Source: Trachythela sp. YZ-2020 (lineage: Eukaryota; Cnidaria; Anthozoa; Malacalcyonacea; Clavulariidae). Taken from it: 64,000 nucleotides of DNA. The stretch covers positions 3,744,501 to 3,808,500 of the forward strand of contig JADLSH010000199.1 in the NCBI GenBank assembly GCA_016169945.1. The letters run 5' to 3'. The position numbers and the translations under genes were made by a program. Position 1 is the stretch's first letter, and each line of letters begins with the position of its first letter. Below the pieces are notes generated by a model. It saw only the letters and a program-made list of their open reading frames with translations, did no database searches and was not told where the DNA came from. Shown here piece after piece: positions 56,301 through 64,000 of this stretch.

Positions 56301-57537
56301 GGTTTTCAGTGACTAATTACGAACCAGCAGGCTGATGGTGGTCAACTGGTGGCCAAGCAAATTAAACTACATCTCTAACTTCTATATTTTTTCAAGCCAG
56401 CCATAATACAGGGATATACGTATAATTACTAACGGGATTGCTTCCCCCATTTCCTATTTTGGATAGGTTAATTAATTAGGATAACCTTTCCCCAAAACCC
56501 GTGATTCTTCCCCTGGGGGGGGGGGTGCAGCGTACTGAAACCATAATTATTTTTCCGCTCTGCTGAATGCCCCGTTGATCACCATCTGCTAAATGCCGAT
56601 TGATAACCATCAGTGATGGAAACGTCGCGAAATATTGGGGGTGCGAATTTAGGTTGCCAACATTTTTCTGCCCACTTATTTCTGTAAATTTCAGTCGTCA
56701 AAACTGTTGTTGCTCAAACTTAATGAAAATTTGCTTACATAATCAGGCTTTCATGGTCGAAAAAACTATTGTTACAGGCTTTTACTCGATTAATCTGCTA
56801 TAATTTAAATGCTTTTAGAAATTAATGGACCCTCCTCACCCACCCTAGTGTGCACCACTGATAAAGATCTGCTGAGTTTTTATAGTGAAACCCATCTATT
56901 CGTATGCGGTACCGTCTGTGTACATCTTTTAACGTTACTGATGTATATTTTGTCTTCTTAAAACTACAGGTACAATGAGTGAAAGTCCAGAAACCTTCAA
57001 GTTTGATGATAAACATAGTTTTGATGTAAGTACCACTGTAAGTAAATGTAAACATCGATTAACTTTGCAGTGTATGCCGAAAGACGGTAAACATTGCAAT
57101 GTCGAGCGAAAAACGGTCAATATTCTAGCGATCAATATTCTAGCGGTCAATATTCTGGCGGTCAATATTCTAGCGGTCAATATTCTAGCGGTCAATATTC
57201 GAATATATTAGGAACACAGATCAGTAGTCGAATTGATACCAAAAAGGGCTCAATATTCTAATATATTCTGAGATTGAGGAACGGTCCATGTTCGAATATA
57301 TGCTGGTCCATGTTAATAATTCTATTTTCTCTCCCCTAGTCTAATTTCCAAGCAGTGAGCTGTGACATAGTCAATGTTCTAAAGAATTCCAGATATTCTC
57401 AACATCTCGAGTTTAAAGATGCTGACTCAACTTGTACCGTTCCTTGTGCATCTGCGAATTCTGCTGACCCCTTCGAGCTGGCGAACGCAGTCACCGAAAA
57501 TCCACCCTGCTGTAAGACGGCTAAAGGTTGTTGTTAG
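50370..57537 (+). CDS. AS3MT: Arsenite methyltransferase, copy B (nine exons)
   Basis: Exons: 50370-50524, 51336-51486, 52602-52738, 53144-53213, 54023-54104, 55035-55166, 56171-56260, 56970-57025, 57340-57537. Each has the same length and phase as in copy A, giving 356 residues. Family role: stepwise transfer of methyl groups from SAM to glutathione- or thioredoxin-reduced arsenite, in the cytosol. Visible features: motif [25 protein letters not shown], and [10 protein letters not shown]. Four cysteines expected from human C32, C61, C156 and C206 are all present (C28, C56, C151, C201), so it should be a competent enzyme. The C-terminus is cysteine-rich ([11 protein letters not shown]). Start: the ATG beginning [17 protein letters not shown]. 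It is a tandem paralog in the same orientation as copy A, with recognisably homologous intron sequence around several exons. A weak AATAAA lies at 57954. Confidence 0.94.
51846..52103. mobile_element. Probable hAT-like MITE in AS3MT-B intron 2
   Basis: GCTTGGGCGGTTTT at the left pairs with a GAACCGTCCAAGC end at the right; the interior repeats AAAACCGAAAAA in both orientations. Flanks GACCACAT and AACCACAC are similar, suggesting a worn 8-bp duplication. Confidence 0.55.
52826..53090 (+). repeat. tRNA-derived SINE in AS3MT-B intron 3
   Basis: Head GGTGGCAGATGCGGTTAGTGC resembles a tRNA A box, followed by a degenerate B box (AGGTCGGTTATAT). The body (GGGTTTTTCTCTGTGTACTCC) resembles the SINE at 39415-39600. 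Exon 4 starts about 50 bp later. Confidence 0.55.
53285..53690. repeat. Repeat remnant with GGGGCACTTTC motifs
   Basis: GGGCTGTGGGAGC near the left and CTGCAGCCCCTGG at the right are loosely inverted, and several AAAAGGGGCACTTT units lie between. The style resembles the hAT-like elements nearby, but no target duplication could be fixed. In AS3MT-B intron 4. Confidence 0.4.
54200..54335. repeat. Foldback repeat, family R6 (also 58000-58150 and 61830-61890)
   Basis: CCTGACGTATGTGATTTCAC at the left pairs with GTAAATCACATGCGGCAAGA at the right. The copy at about 58010-58125 has better arms (CCTGACGTATGTGATT / AATCACATACGTCAGG). A third partial copy is near 61830-61890. AGATCCGATTCTC-type sequence borders each. 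Confidence 0.65.
54640..54775. repeat. Degenerate telomere-like array in AS3MT-B intron 5
   Basis: About 135 bp of CCTAACC/CTAATCCTAA units, followed by GATGTAATTTCGGGATAGTA, the same flank as in copy A. It occupies the same intron as the larger array at 43190-43542. Confidence 0.88.
55185..55801. mobile_element. Long foldback Tc1/mariner-type MITE (617 bp) in AS3MT-B intron 6
   Basis: CCGGGTGGGGCAAAAAAAAG pairs with its near reverse complement at the right end, and the arms run for roughly 270 bp each. Flanked by TA (55183-55184, 55802-55803). It starts 18 bp after the exon 6 donor, so the pre-mRNA would carry a long hairpin next to that splice site. Confidence 0.9.
57110..57205. repeat. 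15-bp tandem repeat in AS3MT-B intron 8
   Basis: About six units of GGTCAATATTCTAGC ending in TATTCGAATATAT. The equivalent intron of copy A has only related single motifs (GTCAATAGTCGAATATA), so the array expanded in copy B. Confidence 0.85.
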
Positions 57538-58351
57538 GAATCATCACTAACTGTGAGTTATACTGTACAGCTTTTTAGTACTGTATATATGCATAACTTG
57601 ACTTGTGTACCCTACAATACCCTAGGCTATACCACAAATGTAGCAGCAAAGAACTGCAGACCGACGGGGTGGTGGGGAAGGGGGGGTACTATGTATGGGC
57701 AGCACACCCTCCCCTCAAATAGATTCTTAAAGCTTTAAATAACTTAATGATAGCTAATTAAATTTTTATCTAAGCTTTTAATATAAACCATGTTTTTACA
57801 ACCGTACATGAAAGATCGATATGTTATTATTAATATAAGAAAATTGCCATTAAATTTAAACTATAAGATCTTGAAATTGCAGACGTGGTGAAATATTCTG
57901 CGAAGTTTCCTCAACTCCTGTTAATATGTCTGATATTAAACTGTCGACATTTCAATAAAATAACTCTTAGATTACCCAAAATATTTGTGAAAATCATGGA
58001 CCCAAAGTTCTCTCCTCCTGACGTATGTGATTTCACACAATATAACAACAACTACACTTTTCGCCAGGTATGAGCCAATAGCCTTACTCTTATCAGCAAA
58101 TCCAGTAAATCACATACGTCAGGAGGATAATCGGATCCGACCAATCGGATCGTATGAACAGGCCTGAACAGTGATGTTCTCATTGTAACCTTTGATGCGT
58201 GCGCTGCCACTGTATTCAGTCAAACTTAGTTCACAGGAAATATCGACGTTCTCTGCTCAGCGCCAAACCAGGTTTGGCTTGTTGCATTCGGATGGGCAGA
58301 ACAAAGATGGTCTTCGTTTGCACAACCATAGAAACCGAAGTTGCTCTCAAA
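57538..58351. other. Intergenic region between AS3MT-B and the minus-strand fibrinogen-like gene
   Basis: Presumed 3' UTRs of two convergent genes. Contains a G-rich tract near 57662-57688, an R6 foldback (58010-58125) and one AATAAA at 57954. No additional gene seen. Confidence 0.5.
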
Positions 58352-60673
58352 TTATTTCAATCCGTTCGTTTCGTCCGGACAATCTTTGTAGCCAGTTGTT
58401 TGAAACTCGCACTTGCCTTTGTGAGATGGAAAATGAAAAATGGCGTCCCTTTGAAAAGCGTACGCTTTGCAGTTGCTGCAATGTTGACCCCGCACGCTGA
58501 TGTAGTCGACCTTTACGCATTGTTCACTCTCAAAATGAAGTATGTCAACCTCGGAAAATGGTGCCCGCACGTAATCCCGGTAGTCCACGCCATCGGTCGT
58601 ATCATAGCAACAAGTTACACGCCATTTTGTTGACTTGCTTCGTATGAACTCCATTCTGGGTTTGCCAAGGCGATATAAATGCCAACTTGGCCTCTTTTTC
58701 TTTTTGGGCGCATCTTTTAAAAACGACGTCCACAGGAAATTGTCGTTCTCGTAAAACGCATAGGATTGCACGAGTGTCCACGACCATATTCCTAGATTGT
58801 CTCTTTCGAAATCGCAGAAAACTTTATATATCCCTGGAGATGGTGGAAAACTGGAATCTTCAGCCGCAGCAACGTCTTTGCATGATTTGATCGTTTGTTG
58901 ACAGAAATTTCCGCTGTATCCCGGAGAGCAGTCCAGTATCTCGCATCGGTCACCGCGGTAGTGTATTGGACACTTGCAGGTATATCGACGGATTTTGTGG
59001 GAAGCCCAGTGGCGCACAGGTACCTCCGTGGAAACATGGGGTTGACGTGTGACAGCAATTGATTAGAAGCGAGGTACAGCCTGCTCCACATTGATTCACG
59101 GAGGTCTGGGAATGAGAAATCATGGATCGTTATGTTCTGTTATGGCAGTCATCGCAATTTTCGGCGGCAAATGGCCATTTCCGCCGATAATGCCGGTGAA
59201 GATGAAATTATGGACGGCAATTTTTTGCCAATGATTATCAAACACTTATTACTTACTATATACTGTAAAAGAAACTATTAAAGACATTAACAACAAGTGA
59301 ATATACATATAATACAATAATATTTCAGGTTTCAAATAATCCGTTTGTTATCAACATACATCTTCAAATTGTCATTATATGGGACAACAAAATTGCCGTC
59401 GAACTGCCGCCGAACTCTAAAATATCGAGGGCTGGTTCTATGGACATTGAGGTAAAATCCAGGAGTGGTTAGTGCATCTACTAGGCGATCAGATCAAATG
59501 AAGGCAATGGCGGTAATATTGGTGACCACCACAAATTTACAGTGGTATTGCGGACATGTTAGACGAGGTTCTTACAGTTTCTGGTTAATGGTGGGAAGTG
59601 ACCCGTATCGTTAAGATAGCGAACTTAAGCGATGCATAATCTAGTAGGGGACGGGACGAAAAAACAGTCTAAAACTTTGCACCTTTTGCTATAATGGCAA
59701 AAACTATGGACTACCTTTGTAAACAAAGGAGAAGATGAGATAAAAACAAATTAAAGCTGTTTTGGAGACGATATAGAAAGTGTTTTTGTCACGTGCCCGT
59801 ACTAGATATTGCATTGCTCTCATTATCTCTCTACATCGTTCTAAAACTCATTAGAAGAGGTGTGGGAAGCTGCATCTTTCAAGCTACACTGCACAAGACA
59901 TTTTCTTGATAGTACAACTAATTTAAACACCTAACAATTCGATTTGTAGACAATTTGACAAGCTTTAAAAATATCTTCTCATAAATATTCTGGCTTCAAA
60001 TTTGCCTAAAGGGATGCTCTATCCAGTTTAGGTTGTCAGATCAGTGAGTGACCCATACGAATTAACTGTGGCATTGATTGCGTATGCAAGAGATTTTTTC
60101 TCCGTTCCTGGTCATTGGCGGGAAAGGGAACATATAGACACTTTTAATAAGTCAGATTTTCCGCCATTAACTTCATTCTCAGCTTTGTTTAATATTTAAG
60201 CCTATTGCAAATTTTCTATAAAATTCGAGCCAACCACTTCAAATTATATAGAAAACATAAAAAAGTAACATAACAAATGAAATTGAAGAAGTGAAAAGTC
60301 GGAATATGACGTCGTTAGATTCGATAAGAAGTTTCTGTCAGTCATAGTTTTGAGACAGTGGAACTTCCCCCTTGACAGTGAAACTTGACAGATCTCAGCC
60401 CGGCCTACCTACCGTTTGAAATTCAAAATTAAAAGTCGAACAATTTTCGTTGTCTTTCATCGCGGCAGGATGCGAGTATTTATTACTCGAGCAAAGTTGG
60501 CATTCTGTCTTGTGGCAGAGTTGAAATGATTTGCATAAACAGTTTGCAAGACATCGTTGGAGACATTGGCCAATACTTGCTGTAGTTGTGTTAGAGATGG
60601 TGCAGTAGCCATGTAATGCTTTGTTTTTGTCACTCTGGATCTGGTAGTCGCTTCGGAAAGCTCCCGGTGGCGG
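58352..60673 (-). CDS. Secreted PAN/apple-EGF-fibrinogen-like protein, 3' part, with frame break
   Basis: Two exons visible. Exon 60673-60413 (acceptor TCCTAG|CC, donor ACG|GTAGGT, phase 0) encodes a PAN/apple-like cysteine domain: SDYQIQSDKNKALHGYC, QCLQRCLANCLCKSFQLC, then FNFEFQT. Exon 59105-58352 (acceptor TTCCCAG|ACC, phase 0) continues to an EGF signature TPCFHGGTC, then in another frame YTCKCPIHYRGDRCE and SGNFCQQ, followed by a fibrinogen-like domain (SCKDVAAAE, GIYKVFCDFE, WSWTLVQSY) ending NGLK and TAA. Together these suggest an extracellular adhesion or lectin-like protein. The signal-peptide exon must lie further upstream and was not found. Between about 59035 and 59005 the frame shifts by one base. 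That could be an assembly indel, a non-functional allele or a decaying gene. Confidence 0.65.
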
Positions 60674-60816
60674 CTAGGACCAGAAATACTGTCATCTGCA
60701 GTTGGAATCTATATTTATGAAAGAAGGCTATTTTCGCAGTTTTAACGACTAAACATTTCTCTAGCTTCTTTCAGCGCGAACGAAAGAATGAGCTTTATTA
60801 CGATATATAAAGGCCA

Positions 60817-61090
60817 TGTCAAGCCTATTTTTGCTGCAAATTGCAACGCTATTTCGGACACAGAGCGATGTTAGGAAAAACGTATATTCGTAGAGAAATT
60901 GTGAGCATGAATCTCGTTTACTCTGCCGTTATTTTTCTTACTAAACATGCCCAGATGGCAACGAAGAAATGAACGAGAATGATGATATAGGCTTAAAGGT
61001 GGAGTGAAACGCGGGCAATGTTCACAGTTTTTCCAGTGTGCGTACATTTGCGTTAGCAGCAAAGCCAAAGATTGCCCTGTGTAACAACAT
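60817..61090. repeat. Interspersed repeat, family R3, copy 2
   Basis: Same orientation as 25355-25645, sharing TTTCGGACACAGAGCG, TTGTGAGCATGAATCTCG and ACTAAACATGCCCAGA. Confidence 0.7.
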
Positions 61091-62339
61091 AGGCTTAAGT
61101 TGATAATTTGCGAGAATATCTTGTTTGCTTAAACATGGATTTGAATTTGTGCTCTCTCCAGCTGGCTCGATGGGATCATTCTATATTAGAGCGTCAAGCG
61201 CGTCAGCTCAGTTCGATACATGCATGCACGTTCAAATCTGACTCGACATGCCGGCAATACTGATTACAGATTACAATCAATGTGTAGTTTAGGTCGTATT
61301 CATATGTTTACTGCACTTTCTAACATGGTATATGTAAACTAACCTTAACATTTTGTTTCTTTATGAAACACCAAAAAAGACATGCAATATTCAGTTACTC
61401 CGCCATTTACTCGATGTTCAATGTCAATGAATATTTTATCTCTATTAATATTATAGAGCTTTTATAGCCGCGTCTATGACGACGGGGCAGCTGCTAATAT
61501 TGTTTTTCTATTCGTAGTTCAATTAAAACGCTGTCGTTTGTTCTAATTTCTAGTCGTTTACAGCTGTTTGTTAATAAACAGAATATTGTTTTTCTACTGC
61601 AATAGCCTCAATAGCAGGATATTTGGTATGTTATTATTTTTTACTGTAATTTAGCTGCGAAAATAGTTACACCGTGAATTTTTTGCGTTCTCGCCTTTTT
61701 TAAGTATCTGGAAATTAATTAGTTCAGGAGTTTAACATAGCAATAAAAATGTTATTGTAAGTTGTGTTTGTGTGGAAACCAGAGGTCCTCCGCCTTCCGG
61801 CTTAGTGCATGCTTCTAGCCGTCATTTAGCAGTAAATCACATACGCCAAGAGAACAATAGGAACCGATTCTCCTCTTGACGTCACATCAATGTGATCCCG
61901 TGGGGTTAGGGGACGGGGGGTGGGGGCATTTGACCGAAATTCCAAGTTTTGTCAAAGTAATCAGCTAAAAACAACATATTCCAGGAGGCAAGCGGAAGCC
62001 ATGTTGCACATTTGCATGTTTTGTGTCCTTCCCCCCCCCGTTTCCCATCCCCTGCATGCTTGGAGCCTTTCACACGCCCGCGCTGCCTGGAAAACCAGAC
62101 CCCAGCTTCGCCCAGATCATATAGCGATTTCACAATATGGTTTCATAATATACCACCAACAAATTTTTCACTAAATTCTTACTATAAAATTTCAATCAAA
62201 TATCACTTATAAGAATTTTCCATGTAATTATTTTTGACTTATGGTACCACTAAGTAGAACTCTTAACTTTCAGTACCACTATATTTTCCTTCACTTTTAA
62301 TAAAAAAATTTCACAAAAATGACCGTGGATTTTTGACAT

Positions 62340-63430
62340 TACAGCTCCAGTAGTCACAAGTGTTCATTGTCATATTTCCGTTTGTTCTTCCAAGTCGTGT
62401 TTTGCTAACCAGTAGACAATAGTTAAATGTTTGAACTATACAGCATAATATTTATACACGGTTGATGGCTTGGCTTGTTTGAAATCACATGAAGCTATTT
62501 TTGTTTCGAAAATGTTTACCTAAATTTCATAAGAAATGGCAGTTTGGACTCATTTAACCCTGTTTAGTCAGAGTTTTTGACCGGAATTTTAGAATCAAAT
62601 CGATATTTGGTGTCCAGAATATTGGTAAGAAGCAAATTATGAAATATTTATTGCATCATTCTAGTAGATCGATCCAGTTTTAATCAAATACACCCTTCCG
62701 GAAAGTACATTGGTTTGGCTCTAGAGCCCCGATTTCGTGATAGTTAAAACCTTAGTTTTAGTGGCTTTTATCTCGTTATTGTGCTGACATATATATATTA
62801 ACGAAATCAGATGTTGTATAGATGACCTTTTTAAATATATAATTAGGTCACCCATACGAGCACAATTATCACGATTTTAGAGCATTATTAGTAATATTTT
62901 TGTATTCTATGTTTGAAAAGCTCATTTTCTATTGTCTACCCCCAAATCATGACTGGTTTGAGGTCACCAGGTAAAAGGTAGATGCTCTAAACTGCCAATG
63001 TCTCAAGCACGGAAGCGAGGCTATTTAGCCAAGGACAAGGTGACGTACTTTCCGGAATGGTTGAAAGTCGACGCTTTGCGTGCATAATTGTTTGCTTCAC
63101 TAATTCTGTGAAATAGTCTATGAAACAGTACATATATATATAGCTTATGGTCTGTAATTCTGGTATAATTCTGAGAGGTTTCCTCAGATTGTGGATTCTT
63201 TCTTAAACTGGATTTATAAATCACAATTTTTGTTCATTACGAAACCTGACGTACTCCATGCACAAGTGTATATTGTTGTATTTTCGTTTGTTTTTCCAAT
63301 TAGTAAAGGAGTTAAATGTTTGAACTACATATACAGCATAATATTTATACACGGTTGATGGCTTAACTTGTTTTGAAATCACATGAAGCTATTTCTGTTT
63401 GGAAAATGTTAGTCTAAATTTCACAAGATT
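62340..63430. repeat. Direct repeat pair about 900 bp apart
   Basis: 62340-62535 and 63255-63430 share TTAAATGTTTGAACTA, CAGCATAATATTTATACACG, GTTGATGGCTT and TGAAATCACATGAAGCTATT in order. They may be the ends of one larger element or two copies of a short repeat. Between them a CTTCCGGAAAGTAC motif (about 62696) recurs inverted at about 63043. Confidence 0.75.
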
Positions 63431-63459
63431 TGTTTTATACCTTGGCTTAGGAATCAACA

Positions 63460-63805
63460 AGGGCGAAAATCCATCTCAAAAAGTGTGGGGGGGATGGAGC
63501 CTGCTAATAATTCTGGAGGCATGTAACACATTTAATGTTTTCAGGGCATTTCTGCATCACTTATAGACACTTCCCGACGGAAGTGTAACTTGGCTCTAAG
63601 CGTTCGGGGTGTGGGTATGTTTTACCCGAAGAAAGGGCAAAACCAATATTGTCTGTTGAGGTCCCATGTCGCTAGCTGGAATACGCAGATATCGAGTGTC
63701 GAAAGCTCGAAGGTTCTAGGACTAGGGGGTTTAGGGGTATGCTCTCCCAGAAAAATTTTGAATTCTGATGATCAGGACATGTCGTATAAGCAAAAGTGGG
63801 GGTGG
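63460..63805. repeat. Interspersed repeat, family R4, copy 2
   Basis: Collinear with 25910-26295: GGAGCCTGCTAATAAT, TTTTCAGGGCATTTC, GCTAGCTGGAATACGCAG, then ATTCTGATGATCAG and GTCGTATAAGCAAAAGTGG. Confidence 0.72.
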
Positions 63806-64000
63806 GGGGAATAATTACATATTGATCCCCCTGCCCAAAAAGTGTGTGTGTGTGGAGGGGGGGGGGGGTTCGTCCCCATCCCCCCAAGATTGACGCCCTT
63901 GGGAATCAATGAACTACTCAGAAACATCCCACTCCTTCCTAGTTGCTATATGCTTTCTACAGAATTTTTTTATGAGAAGTATAGCATAATATAACATAAT

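Larger units (their letters stand above)
60674..64000. other. Repeat-rich flank, no gene recognised
   Basis: Contains R3 (60817-61090), an R6 fragment (61830-61890), a direct repeat pair (62340-62535 and 63255-63430) and R4 (63460-63805). Open frames of 60-84 codons show no domain features. The missing first exon of the PAN-EGF-fibrinogen-like gene may lie here or beyond the window. Confidence 0.45.

Noticed and set aside
58192..58633. Two overlapping plus-strand open frames of 102 and 144 codons
   Set aside because: They are antisense shadows of the fibrinogen-like domain coded on the minus strand.

Overview
The window looks like intron-rich, AT-rich DNA from an invertebrate animal. A cnidarian, perhaps an anthozoan, fits best, but this is inference from gene content and transposon style. 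Genes are split by GT-AG introns whose phases agree from exon to exon. Most of the window is intron, intergenic sequence and non-autonomous DNA transposons. There are no bacterial operons, CRISPR arrays or viral genes.

Layout. (1) 5.3-8.8 kb, minus strand: a two-exon ladybird-class (Lbx) homeobox gene. (2) 8.8-19.5 kb: no gene seen, several inverted-repeat elements. (3) About 19.6-22.4 kb, plus strand: pieces of a possible DSL/EGF-type extracellular protein, frame-broken and interrupted by a hAT and a Tc1/mariner-type element; probably a relic. (4) 22.7-31.6 kb, plus strand: a complete 12-exon ZCCHC4 gene (rRNA N6-adenosine methyltransferase). (5) 29.7-37.2 kb: a recent tandem duplication of about 3.5-3.7 kb that copies the last three ZCCHC4 exons together with the first exon of the next gene. 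(6) 36.7-47.8 kb and 50.4-57.5 kb, plus strand: two complete nine-exon arsenite methyltransferase (AS3MT) paralogs in tandem, each encoding 356 residues. Copy A has lost one of the conserved arsenic-binding cysteines; copy B keeps all four. (7) 58.4-60.7 kb, minus strand: the 3' part of a secreted PAN/apple-EGF-fibrinogen-like gene with a frame break inside the EGF. (8) 60.7-64 kb: repeats only.

Repeats. At least five short hAT-like elements have exact 8-bp target duplications and a sixth has a 7-of-8 match. Three TA-flanked foldback elements, a possible MULE-like element with a 9-bp duplication, tRNA-derived SINEs, two degenerate telomere-like arrays at matching positions in the AS3MT paralogs, and a 25-bp minisatellite of about 60 units in AS3MT copy A are also present.

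The genes do not form a pathway. ZCCHC4 and AS3MT are both SAM-dependent methyltransferases but act on 28S rRNA and arsenic respectively. Their shared story is structural: one duplication straddles their boundary and gives each a spare end. All calls come from reading the sequence; no database search was run.
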